The notes under the pieces: model-generated
The model's input: only the letters and a program-made list of their open reading frames with translations
What the model was told of the DNA's origin: nothing
Databases searched by the model: none
Program-made: the position numbers and the translations under genes
Source: Cristatella mucedo
Taxonomy: Eukaryota; Bryozoa; Phylactolaemata; Cristatellidae
Reading direction: 5' to 3'
Length of the DNA stretch: 46,861 nt
NCBI GenBank assembly: GCA_009760855.2
Contig: WPIO01000435.1
Coordinates: 1-46,861 of the forward strand
In this document: positions 1 through 10,358 of the stretch, piece after piece
How positions within the stretch are numbered: position 1 is the first letter of the stretch
How the letters are laid out: each line of letters opens with the position of its first letter

Positions 1-945
1 CGCAGTTGGACTATACAATTCCCGGTAACGATATTGTTGATCTCAGTTGAGTTTTTTCTTACCTTATTTGGATGAAACGTGATTGTTAACAATTTCCGTG
101 AGATTAGAGGTAAATTTGGAATTAGAGCTTAAGTCATGCAACGGAGAGTTATAAAATGTGGTCCTAAAAGGAAGAAGGACTTGTCAATATTGTAAGTATG
201 GCAGTGCGATGATTGCCCATTGACTAAGCATTAGAATTGGTTTCATTAGGTTACGTTGGCAGAGAACATTGAATTTGTTAATACATAATTGCAAACAGCA
301 ACATAGGCCAGCGAGAGGCAAAGGATAAAGTCAAAGTTGAATCAACTGCAAGACATCATCGCCGTATCAGAGACTCGTGAATAAGTTTTAGGTATTTTCA
401 TCCGCGTTTTACATTAGAAAATTATCCGTACTCCAGTGTTATTATATTGGGCTGACTTAGAAATGGCTGAGAATCTTATGGGCACTGTACTTGTGGTCGA
501 TTCAGTTTTTAGTTTGGATTGAAAAATGTTTTTGATCTCAAAGAAAGGCACCAGCTGGATACGTTACGGTGTTGCTGGGCGCTCTTCGTCGCTTCCATGA
601 TCTGTCCCGTACTCTGCGGGCAATGGCGCGGAAACCTCCGAGTCGCTAGCCACCGTACAATGTCGAGGGCTTTGCCGGTCCTAGCTGCGAATCGGCTGAG
701 CCGACCACTATTGCAAGCGCTGAGTTCGCGGCCTCCTTTCTGTCGATGCACGGACGCCGCTACAACCAACGCGAAGCACTACGAACCTCCCCCCCCCCAG
801 TGCTGATACCGATTCGGTAGAAAAAAACCACAAAATTCAAATAGAATGAAACCTAATATCTGGACTTCATTAATTTTTCTCTGGCCTACCTAACTATAGC
901 ATTTGAGCCGCCCATGACAGTTGAGTGTGCTTATGCGTTGAAACT
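1..945. other. Intergenic, no gene recognised
   Basis: No coding region, RNA gene or known repeat was recognised. Overlapping open frames on both strands at 509-806 show no family resemblance, and one simply runs into a C homopolymer at about 789-799. They look like chance frames in a GC-richer patch. Confidence 0.5.
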
Positions 946-1011
946 GGCACATTCAACTGGCAACATTCAACATGGCAACATGGCAACGTGGCAACAGTCA
1001 ACGTGGCAACG
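946..1011. repeat. Short minisatellite of CAACATGG/CAACGTGG-type units
   Basis: About seven imperfect units of 8-12 bases built on the core GGCAAC, with variants CAACATGG, CAACGTGG and ATTCAACTGG. No coding role is evident. Confidence 0.75.
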
Positions 1012-2165
1012 CTGCAGAAATAGGGATTGTCATAGCATCAAATCGATTGACAAGATATATTTGCGGTATATTTAAATACATAGAAAAAGATTTATTTCTC
1101 TGACGAGCGATATTTCCAGGCGGGGCAACTGAATTAAAATAGATTATCTGCTTGCTTAGCTATTAATAATGCAATAATCAGGGACTTTTCCTGCAGTAAC
1201 TGCTCCGGTTATATGATGAATCGTGCACGGGAGACAGCAATGCATACAAGCTAAAGTTTATTGTCAACTGAAAGAATTATCAGAGGTAAAACCACTATTA
1301 CAGCCGACCCGTACACAAAATACACAGCTGGGCCTGCAGCTCGTTGGGTTTTCTCGACTGCCTCATTTACCACGATCGCGCTGCCAAACGCTGTGCACTG
1401 TGCAAAGTCTCCCAGTCAGGGTATGTGCAGGTATGGCCTTTCTATCAGTTTCTATGAGTCCATTTTTCAGTCGAATAAGGTCGGTCGTGTTCTTTATTCC
1501 AATCGCGCTATTTTTGCACTATTTGCAATGCATATATCAAAGGACAAATGAGCACAACATTTAGTTTACCCTTTCTCTCCAGGCAGCTGGACATAGTGTC
1601 CAGCTGCAATTCTATCACGTCTTTAAGGCTGAGATCACAATGGGTAATGGTACTAGGGAAATAATCGTTCACGGCAATGGCAGAAGGACGTTAAGCATTG
1701 GATAAGGTCTTGCAAGACTTCATAGGAATGGAAGACCACTAGTACGGAAGCTAAAACGTGCTTTATCAGCTGCCGACACCAAGCAAGTCGTCTCAGCTTG
1801 TTTAATCAGTTCCGACGTCAAAACCTTTGCAGCTTCAGCCGGAAATTTAAGCATAGCAGCTTATGAATAGCCACAAGATCATTCCTTGTAATCTGCTTGT
1901 GGCATTATTATTCGGGTATCGTCGAATATGAGCCGTCGCGTTGCCGCATTCACAGCGAGAGCGTGAATCGTGTGAAAATAATCACAAGATTCTTTTGACT
2001 GAGCTCCGAATACGAGGAAGCCAAAGCCTAGATCCTAACTCCTGCGCTTGCTTGATATCTTAAGCAAGATGCCGTTAAGTTAGCATTTTGGCCCAAGGCC
2101 ACAGTCGACCAGCTGTACCCAATCAGGGTACTTCTTAACAGTGCCACCGAATAGCATCGTGGTTA
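1012..2165. other. Intergenic, nothing recognised
   Basis: The longest open frame (1223-1564, 113 codons) has no motif, repeat or splice context that I recognise, and a second frame overlaps it almost fully. I treat both as chance. Confidence 0.5.
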
Positions 2166-2167
2166 GT

Positions 2168-2245
2168 GTGATAAAAATAATACATTTTATATAGCGCCCT
2201 CAGAGAGCTCAATCTCTTTCTAGGCACTTTACATTATCTTTACGT
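2168..2245 (-). mobile_element. 3'-end fragment of LINE family L-A
   Basis: On the minus strand this is the last ~70 bases of family L-A. It carries the paired blocks AAAGTGCC and GGGCGCT with the inner AGAGATTGAG segment, followed by an A/T-rich tail on the low-coordinate side. The same terminus is seen at 36907, 42740, 42845, 44128 and 46298. It is a severely 5'-truncated insertion. Confidence 0.75.
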
Positions 2246-2885
2246 GTAAAGAGCGAGCGTATTGGTTCGATGCTTCCACCTGTGCCGCGTGTCACAGCTA
2301 AGTTGCTTATTGTTCGGGGAAAGCAGCACTTCTTTAAGGAGAGTTTAAATCGATAATGCTGATGCAAACAGGATGGTGCTTAGTTCAATATTGCAGTCGT
2401 CCACGATCCTTAATAGCTTGCGCTTAAGTGGGCACTGTAGAACATGCGACAAGCATCTTGTGCATCACTGGGCGCTGCCGTTGAACTGGCACGTCTGTAG
2501 CTAAGCTCAAGCTCGTGCCGGCTTCCAACTTCCTAAATCTCGTGAACTCTTGGTGACTACTTGGCGACGTTTCGTAAGAAAACTTCCGTCATGTGATTTG
2601 ACATCAGATGGTGTGCTGTCCGCATGTGAGTCAGCAACAATTGCGCCGAAAAACTTGCCGTATGATCATTGGATAGAGTCATTGGTCATCGGCAAGTCGT
2701 TCTTGGGGCGCCGCTGAGATTCCACAGGTGTAATCTGCAGATTAAAGCGAAAGAGACTGAAGATGAAAGGTATTGGCACTCGTCGTCCTGAAAAAAAATT
2801 ATGGCCGACCAGCAGCTAGCCATGCACGAGGAGCCATTTACGCCGCCGCGCAGGATTAGATGTAGTAGGAGTCGCGTAGAGTAAT

Positions 2886-3890
2886 GTAATTTATAGTATC
2901 TCCTTCTAGAACTCCACAAAGCCACAAGGACTACGTGGGGGGTTACACCGGAGAATTTCTTAGGGTGCACTCACAGCCTAAGCTGCTTTCGAAACGCATA
3001 AGGTAGCCAACAGACTCCATCTCAGGCAACAAAAAGGAAGTGAGAAGCATAGCAGAGTCAGGAGAGCAGTTGAGGTAGTGAGTAGCATGGAAGTAGCAGC
3101 TCAGGACCACTGTAAAGGATGAGCCATAGTCGGCAGCACGAGAATAGTTGTCGTTGCGTAAGAATTGTGGAAGCGAATTCCACAGTCTAGGACTTGCAGA
3201 GCTAAAGTTCTGTTGCCACGGTCTTTAAGCGGAGAAATGGAACAGTTAATTTATTGTCCACACAGGACCTGAGGTCGCGAGCAGGCTGAAACTGGTGCTG
3301 CAGTTCAGCTAGGTATGGAGGAGCCAAGCCGTGGCGGGCCTTGTGGGTCAGCGTAAGAACTTTTCTCTGTATCAGTTGATCAACCAACAGCCATCCGATC
3401 ACTTTTATCAAAGGAGACACATGGAGACACACTTCTATGATTTGAAAACTAGCCTTGCAGCCATATTAATTTCCAGCTGCAGTGGCCAAGTGGCTTTATC
3501 GGCAGCCTAGCCAAAAGGGAATTACAACAATCAAGCCAAGACAGAACTAAGGAGCTAGTTAATTTTTTGCATGCCACCGTGGAAGACAGTTTCTGATTTT
3601 AGATAGGGATAGGAAATGATGGCTAGGGGGTGCAGCAATCTTCTTAACAAAACTATTAACATTTAGGCAATTGCAGAAAACCACACCTAAACTCCGAGGT
3701 CACGGTGATGGTCTCACAACAGCAACGCCTATTAGAAGAGCAAACCCTTCTAGTCCAGACACTTGCTAAGGGTTTCCTATGAGCAGCAGTTTGGTTTTAT
3801 CGTCGTTTAGCTTCAAGAAATTTCTTGGCATCCAGAATTGAATGTCGACAAGGCAAGTATTCGGTTTGTTTGTCATGAGTGCACCATGGC
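2886..3890 (-). mobile_element. Degenerate LINE family L-B, C-terminal half of reverse transcriptase (CR1/L2-type)
   Basis: Read on the minus strand, broken frames give the post-catalytic part of a CR1/L2-type reverse transcriptase in the correct order: a block like LNDDKTKLLLIG (~3830-3790), a block like LGVVF (~3690), SLVLSWLDCCNSLL (~3560-3520), NMAARLVFKS (~3470-3440), VDQLIQRKVLTLTHKARHG (~3400-3330), LAPPYLAEL and RSCVDNKLTVPF (to ~3230). A 3' untranslated part continues to about 2886. Related copies lie at 29764-30010 and 30245-30760. Several stops and frameshifts show that it is dead. The catalytic palm and endonuclease are absent, as in ordinary 5' truncation. Confidence 0.8.
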
Positions 3891-4129
3891 TCAGGCTGAC
3901 GGTACGTACTAATAGCCGCACAGCGGTCGCTTTGGCACTGCGCAGCTATGTGTAGCTACCGTCAGAAACCCTCGAAACACCAAGACAGCAACGTCTCGCC
4001 ACCTGCTTGTTGACGCTCCTCCATAATTTTCATTTGGGCGTATTAATCGCTCTATCAGAGGCTGGTGATTCTTGCGGCGTGGAGCAAGATATCCCATCCG
4101 CCTAGGTCAGCAGGTCGCATCACCCCGGA
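3891..4129. other. Intergenic, nothing recognised
   Basis: One minus-strand open frame (3909-4097, 62 codons) has no recognisable motif. Confidence 0.4.
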
Positions 4130-4435
4130 TGTAGGCTTCGATGGCGGCGATAGAGCTGCCGGTGGAGGCGGCCGCGGTGGGGAGCTCTCTCGGCGGTGGC
4201 GACTCTAGCTAGACCGGTGAGTGCTGTCGCTCCTGGTCGCCGCGGCAGCTGCTGCCGCTGCTGCGCCTCGCTTCAGTCGAGCTGGCGAGCGTCAAGGTTG
4301 AGGTCATGAGCGAGGCGGCGAGGCGTTCGGCGGAGGCGGAGCGGCGCTCCTTGCTCAGCGCCTGGTCCTCAATGAATCATCAGGGTCGACCAGGGGAGCC
4401 GAGGAGTCAAGGAGGGGAGTCGAGCGAGAGTAGGG
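4130..4435. other. GC- and CpG-rich island
   Basis: About 300 bases are much richer in G+C and CpG than the surroundings, with many GGCGG and CCGCTG clusters. A short open frame starts at 4141 (ATG GCG GCG, about 23 codons), and ACCGGTGAGT at about 4213-4222 resembles a splice donor. It could be a promoter/first exon or the 5' part of an LTR-like unit. Neither can be settled from sequence alone. Confidence 0.35.
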
Positions 4436-4462
4436 GCCGAAGGGAGCCGTGTGCCCTTCGGC
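4436..4462. other. 9-bp perfect hairpin preceding AATAAA
   Basis: GCCGAAGGG (4436-4444) pairs with CCCTTCGGC (4454-4462) across a 9-base loop. An AATAAA hexamer follows at 4475. Hairpin then AATAAA can occur at RNA 3' ends or in LTR R regions; this is inference only. Confidence 0.5.
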
Positions 4463-4728
4463 TCCGTACGTCCTAATAAACTGTTGGTGTTGGTCATCGG
4501 CTGGCTCTCTGCTGTGCGAATTAAACGACAATTGGCTCACCATCGCTTAGTCCACCTGGATCGATGTCCTTCGGTCACCACGCACGTCTTATACGGCTCT
4601 GTGCGTCCTAATAAACTGTTGGTGTTGGTCACCGGCTGGCTCTCTGCTGTGCGAATTAAACGACAATTGGCTCACCATCGCTTAGTCCACCTGGATCGAT
4701 GTGCTTCGGTCACCACGCACGTCTTATA
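4459..4728. repeat. Two-copy 135-bp tandem repeat
   Basis: 4459-4593 and 4594-4728 are the same 135-base unit with only a few differences. Each contains CCTAATAAACTGTTGG, CGACAATTGGCTCACC and ends near CACGCACGTCTTATA. The unit is a multiple of three and stays open in one frame in both copies, but the peptide shows no known domain. It may be a duplicated LTR 3' piece or a local replication-slippage duplication. Confidence 0.9.
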
Positions 4729-4729
4729 T

Positions 4730-5250
4730 TTTGCTCATTTCAAAGCTTGTTTTTCCGTTATGCGTCTGGAAATTTTCGATTTCTTATCTTCTCCCTCCAT
4801 GGCCTTCCTTGTATTCTGTACGCTCTAAACATCCAGTTAATTTATTTATTTCACCATTCCTTGCCGTCTTTCTCCGAACGGTTCACTCACTTGTGTCCTA
4901 TCGCTTTGAAATATGCGATAACGAGCCCATCATATTCACTAACGCTCGCTGGGTATTCATATTGAAAAGTAAAGACAATGATGACCTAGCCTCGATATCG
5001 CCTCATCACACAAAGCGCTAATGGCGTTTCTTGTCCTTTGTCGAATTCTCTTTCGAAAATCGAAGTTCTTGCACACGTCGTACACTGAAACCGATACAGC
5101 TAAGACCTGTTTCAGATTTTATTTTTGTTGTTGACCGTAGAGCTTGAGAAATGACGTGCCTACTTACGTCTAGAGGCTCACAGCTACCAGCAAGGCCAGT
5201 TAAGCCGCCGTTGCCCTCAGTTTTTCGGACAGTTATGAACGTGAAAGTTA
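4730..5250. other. Intergenic, nothing recognised
   Basis: Overlapping open frames at 4699-5021 are downstream extensions of the tandem repeat into T-rich sequence and are unconvincing. Confidence 0.4.
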
Positions 5251-5253
5251 GGT

Positions 5254-5514
5254 ATGAACGTGCATGCCATTGATCGTTTCACTATCGTTGTCCAAATGCT
5301 TTGCTTGACACGATTGCTGTTGCCAGTGTGCGTTAATGGTGTTTATCCGAAAGAGAGCCTAGGCGTAGCATTGGCCGTTGCAGCAAGCGTCGCTCATTCG
5401 TATTTGATGCATTGTGTAGAACGGCCCGCCAGATCGCTGTCAGGAACTGCTGCGAATCACTCAGAATTAGTGTTCATCAGGCCTACGATAACCCCTGGCG
5501 GTGGCCCATCTTAA
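5254..5514 (+). CDS. Weak candidate: fragment resembling the C-terminus of a membrane acyltransferase
   Basis: An 86-codon open frame holds a hydrophobic stretch (about residues 10-30), a second one rich in A, V and L (about 36-52), then a block HCVERPARSLSG. Hydrophobic helix followed by VE(R/K)P is how many acyltransferase-3 (OafA/NRF-6-like) proteins end. The resemblance is short, with no upstream domain, no splice evidence and no repeat of the match nearby. It could equally be chance. If real it would be a decayed fragment or a single exon. Confidence 0.12.
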   Translation: MNVHAIDRFTIVVQMLCLTRLLLPVCVNGVYPKESLGVALAVAASVAHSYLMHCVERPARSLSGTAANHSELVFIRPTITPGGGPS

Positions 5515-5564
5515 CGCTTCTCCACGGAGTGCTCGCTCAATGTACAGTAAGCCCGCCCGCCCCC

Positions 5565-7525
5565 CCCCCCGGCCCCCAATAATACACGACATGATTGTTG
5601 ATAGCGGTCTCGACCTTCTCGTTTTGACCTAGACTTGGCTGAAATAGATAAACCATTCGACCATAACCGACGCTCTCCTGACAGATTTCTCGTTCTTTCA
5701 CACCCCTATATCACTTAAAACTGGCAGAGGAGTCGTAATTAGTCTTTTATCTCTGATTTCTCTAATCTCTTCAATTATGTGTTCAAGAAATCGATCTTTC
5801 CTCATTATGGGTGATTATAAAAATTCATCTTGAAAGCTTAGCTGACGCCCTACGTGGCGAATTTCTTTTAATAATTGATCATATGACCCTCTCATAATAA
5901 TAGTCACATACAGATCAAATAATCTCCCACATGTATGCTATCAACCCCTATTATAATAAAACTGCTCATTTTATCACATGCGGATCTCATTCAATCCATA
6001 GTATGTGCCCTCCTCAGAATTCAAAATCATCTGTGAATATCGAAATCCCAAGAAACTTTACATCAATGCTATCAGGGCGAAAGTATCCTCTTCGCGCCAG
6101 CTGCTCAATCCCCCTTCCGACCTGCCACCATTGGTAGATTGCTACAGCATGACACTTGCTGACTTGTTTAACGAGTTTGCACCTCTGACTAAGAGAAATA
6201 TGCGTCCTCGACCAGAAAGCCCGTGGTTTCTCTCAGGCATTAAAATCACCAGGTTTACTAAGCCAAAGCTTAGGAAAGCATGCAAACGATCAGGTCTAAC
6301 AGTCCATCGTCAAGCATACTAAGAATACCGTAGGTCATACGTATCGATCCTAGCAAAGTCCAGATCTAAATTCTGCACAAATATTGTGGGATCACAGATT
6401 CACAGTCAAAAAATTTCAATCTCTATCATAAGTCATCGTTTAAGAGCTCCCAGCTCAGGTCCTTACCTAGTGATCCCTGGGTGGCTTAGCCGATCGCTTC
6501 TCTAGCGTCTTTGTCATCAGGATTGACAAGATCAGAGATTTCATCCACAGATAGCTGCATCCCCTCTGGATTCTTGTCCCTCAATAACAATAACACGAGA
6601 CTCCTGTTGGTCAATTCCGTTCACCACATCAATGTCTGCATTCAAGGAGGCCATGACAGACCTCATCCTGAAATTCGTCACCCACCCAAAGAAGGTTACT
6701 AGTCCTCCAGACACTTTTCACACTGTCCTACTTCTAAGATGCATATATCTACTGCTGCCACGGATACCTAACATACTAAATGGGTCCTTGACCTCAGGTT
6801 GTGTCCCTGCACCTTTCAAAAAGGCAGCTGTTGGGCCACTAACTAGAAAGCATTAGTAGACCAAGAGGGCTTGAGCAATTTCCTCCTTTTTTTCTTCTAC
6901 CGTTCCCAAAGACTCGAGATCGAGGCGTGCCAGACCAGAAGAACTCGTGTATTGAAACCTCAAACCTAGCCAATAGGTTTGAGTCTAGATTTAGAGCTAG
7001 TCACACCAGACAGTCACCGTTGCTTAGGGTGTATATGAACTCAGGCTTGGGTAAACTATCTCTGCATATCTGCTTTCTTGATCTTTCGGAAGCGTTTGAT
7101 ATAATTGATCGACTAGTCCTTCTTGAGCGCCTCTCATTTCGCCTGGGCTTGTAGTAGCCACTGTACTAGAAAGGTTCAGATCCTACCTCAGTGGGAAACT
7201 CCAGAGCATTGATATGAATGGACAAAGGCCATCCGAGGAACTACTAAAGTACTGGGTACCTAAGGGCTCTGTGCTCTTGCCACTGCTTTTCACAGTTAAA
7301 CTCTCCCTCTTATCGATGTGATTACCAAGTACATTCTAGGCATTCAATTCTATGCAGATGACGACGCTCAGTTGTACCTTTGCTTTGATCCTTCCCAGCC
7401 CTGGAGCAACTCAAAATTCTCTAAAAAAGAACACTTGCTGCCTGGACTGCTGACACATAGATGGCAGCAAGCTTGTTGGAATTTAATTAATTTTACTACC
7501 TATGGTAAACCAAGTGTGACTCAGA
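5565..7525 (+). mobile_element. Degenerate LINE family L-A: endonuclease to reverse transcriptase, cut off at the array edge
   Basis: In scattered frames this shows the order of a CR1/L2-type ORF2. An APE-type endonuclease start lies around 5590-5650 (LLVLT, stop, TWLK, where the usual glutamate codon is now a stop). MGDYK (~5805) resembles the GDFN block. The endonuclease is then shortened. The linker follows at ~6090-6320 (LADLFNEFAPL, RPESPWF, KRSGLTVHRQ). The RT has FLDLSEAFDIID at ~7074, VPKGSVL at ~7257 and the catalytic FYADD at 7348-7362. The last recognisable block is GKPSVTQK near 7505-7530. In other L-A copies that block continues into the RT C-terminus, but here the sequence switches to the purine-rich edge of the gene array. 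Many stops and frameshifts show an old, inactive copy. Confidence 0.85.
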
Positions 7526-7532
7526 AACGGGA

Positions 7533-8505
7533 GAATTCTTCGACGGGAAAAGAGAGTACGTCGGCGCCGGGAAAAACAAGATAGCCAGAGGGAGACTGGC
7601 GGACAGGCTGTCAGACAGAGAAAAAGAGAGACGGAGACCAAGAGTGAGAGACGGACGCATAGGCACACAAATTTATTGAGAGGCCCAGAGAGAGGCCCGG
7701 ATAAGCAGACAGAGAGAGGCAAAGACCAGGAGACATAGAGAAGGAGACACCGAGAGAGATTAGGAAAGTGAAAGAGAGTCAGATACCGTTAGAGACATAC
7801 AAGGAAGACAGACAGATTATGGCAAAGAGTAGATACAGAGATAAAGAGCGAAAATGAGACTGATAGGAGTGAAGCAGACAGATTGAGACGAACCTAGAGA
7901 CGTAGAAACAGAGAGGGAGAGAGAGAGACGAATAGAGAGAAAGAGAATCAGCGGGGGAAAAAAGACGAAGGCAGATTGAGAAAAATAGAAAAGGAGACAA
8001 ACAAAAAGTGACAGAGTGCGAAAAAGGAAGAGAGGGAGAGGGAGAAAGTTACAGACGGAAATACAGAGACACAAAGAGACTGAGACAAAAAGACTGACAG
8101 ACAGACTGCAGACTGAGAGAAAAACAAACCGACTGAGAGAGAGACATAGCGGGAAAAAGACAGAAAGGGACACAAACAGCGCGACGAACGGGCAGGGATA
8201 CGAACAGACACAGATGAGGAGATAACACCCCACGATAAGACAAAAACGGGGAGAAAGTCGAGATTGAGTGGCAAAGGCATAGTGGTACGCGGGTATGCAG
8301 ACAGAGACAGATAAAGAAGTTATTTCTAAATGCCCTTACTTTGGGGCACAGCTGAGATTATACTTGTAGCCTAAGTGTCGCAAAATCTGCACCACCATTA
8401 ATGAAACCAACTACTGTATGTCACGACGTTCACTTCCACGAGGACAGATGCTCTATTGTAAAGCTATGCTCGTTTCTCGGTCACACTGAATGCGGTTCCT
8501 GTGTG
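7533..8505. repeat. Left diverged shoulder of the tandem array, mostly GA/CAGA-rich purine tract
   Basis: Starting at GAATTCTTCGACGGGAAAAG, this stretch aligns with 15736-16575 and 24416-25255 inside the units, but with many substitutions and indels, unlike the near-identical core. Most of it (about 7590-8240) is a purine-rich run of GAGA, GACAGA and AGACAGAC motifs on the plus strand. The last ~200 bases match the sequence that precedes exon 3 of the MAX-like gene. About 600 bases that should follow, including the basic-HLH exon, are missing. Minus-strand open frames full of S, L, V and C are artefacts of the low-complexity tract. Confidence 0.85.
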
Positions 8506-8715
8506 TATACCACTTTTCTAGTACGTGCTATTTGCATCGGAAGTATTCGTGAGTGAGTACTTTTGGTGTGGTCATGATCAGTTTTACATTGTCGGCCGCT
8601 GATTTCGACGATCTAGTTTCAAGGTCGGTCAAGTGGCCAGCTGTAGAGTGGCGAAAGTGTGGGCCATTCAAGTCTGCATTTGCATCGCCTGCACCTGCCC
8701 TTACTGCTGCTGTAG

Positions 8716-10358
8716 GTACCAAACATACGAATTTTGAAGAAGGCGGCCGAATACATCACGGCTTTGGAGAATCATTCTCAGCATTGCCTTCATGAGTATG
8801 AACGTATTCGACAGCTAAACACAACGCTTGAGCAAATGAGTGAGTACGACGTGAATGTGCTAACAGTCAGATCTTAAAATGAAGCACGGCGTCTGTTCTA
8901 ATAATTTGAAGATTTTTGTTTTGCAATTGTGGCTGCTGTATTGAAATGTAAGGCCTGTTCTGGTACAGACGCAAACTCGTCAGGCGGTGGTGAGGCAGGG
9001 GCTGCAGCCGAAGCTCAAGTGCAGCAGGATCGGCCAGTGTGGCAGCCATTGTTGCATCATGAAGAGTCACATGTGAGAAGTAGAAGTTATAGTTTTCCAT
9101 GCCAAGCTGCATCAATGGAAAGATTATGTTGGTGGCAAATCTCCATTGATTCATGTGTGTGTGTGACAGGGCTGCCCTTTCGCGTTGTCTAACGCTCGAA
9201 AGACAGTATTCATGTGTCATCGGATCGACTCAGTGCAAATCTAGCTGTGAAATAGACCACCGACATATGGATACTCACCGTTAGACTGTGAATGTTTGAA
9301 AAATCACCTCCTCACGTCCCGGTATGTTACTATTGCTCAATGCGAAGCGTGCAAGGGCTTGACAAACATTGGTACATGCATTTGAAATGACTGAGCCGAG
9401 AAACAGAAACCGTCCAGGTCGGAGGCAGCTTTGAGAAATCGAAAAAGCAGAAAGCTTCGAAATCCAGGAGCAGGTGCTTACCGGGCGACCACTGTGCATC
9501 TTGTCGGCGAAGCTTAGCATTATGCCACTCAGCCGGAACGAAGCAGACACGGCGAAGCGATTGCTAACTAAGGGAGAATTTCTTAGCGGTGACATCCAAT
9601 GTTAAAGAAAGGGTGTCATTTCACTGCCAAGAATAGCCGATTACACGGCAGAGGTGCGTCTTTAAATCTAAAGAGTATCACTTAACATCAGTCGCCGTAG
9701 GAGTTGGTCAAGCTCGTTGCATGATGGAATCCTGCGAACCACAATTGTGGTGCAAGCGAGTCAGTTGCCCGAAGCGTCCTCTGCGTTCTGCCTGCATGCA
9801 TGGGAATGAGCTGTTTTTGCAAAAGAAGGGCAAAAATGGCATTTAAAGATGAAGCAGGTCGTAGATTCAATTTGTGCTGCACTTGGCTTGCAAATCACTT
9901 CGGTATAAAAAATGATAACATAAAGAATAGCACATTCAACAAACTCTACCTTAAAGAGACAGAATAATCTTTACGGCTATAACCACAGCTTGTAGCGGCC
10001 ATAAAAGATCGCTCACATCAGGATTCGAACCGGACACCTGGGGCCGCTGTCGTAACAAGAAACCACCTTACCTAATGAGCCATCACGATGTTCTCCGTAA
10101 ATACATGAAGGCCAATAAATTGCTAACGCCTATTGCCTTTACGCTAGCATGAACTGTGTTGTTCAAATGGTAAAACTGTACATGCTGCTTGGTAGCTCGG
10201 TCTCAGAGCAGCAAAAAGCATTTTTTAACGCACTATTTTCGAATTGTGCATGCTTTTTTATGTGTCATTCCTTGCAGGGCAGCAACTCGAGCTGGGCTCC
10301 AACAGATCTTAGACGACCATATGACGCTGGTTTTCAGATGCTGTCACTTACAAACTAA
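8716..10358 (+). pseudogene. MAX-like gene copy A, 3' half only (exons 4-6)
   Basis: Three exons are present and in frame: 8716-8839 (second helix and zipper), 8969-9072 and 10278-10358 (ends in TAA). They appear the same as in intact copy B. Exons 1-3 are absent upstream: the sequence before 8512 is the diverged shoulder from which the basic-HLH region has been lost. Any product starting here could not bind DNA by itself. I call it a 5'-truncated pseudogene. A transcript that keeps the zipper and tail remains possible if an outside promoter reads in. Confidence 0.8.
9955..10087 (-). mobile_element. tRNA-derived SINE-2, unit 1 (in intron 5, antisense to the gene)
   Basis: Read on the minus strand it has a tRNA-like head with A-box-like TGGCTCATTAGG and a clear B box GGTTCGAATCC, followed by a family-specific body ending AGCCGTAAAG and TCTGTCTC. 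The same family occurs alone at 43462-43599. Confidence 0.8.

Noticed and set aside
1223-1564. 113-codon open frame as a gene
   Set aside because: No motif, and a second frame on the same strand is open across the same bases.
7779-8280. Minus-strand frames rich in S, L, V, C (also 15624-16306 and 24305-24987)
   Set aside because: Translation artefacts of the purine-rich simple-sequence tract; no domain, and coding on either strand is equally open.
7533-8505. CRISPR-like or phage-type repeat array
   Set aside because: No constant-length repeat/spacer pattern. It is degenerate GA/CAGA simple sequence in a eukaryotic genome.
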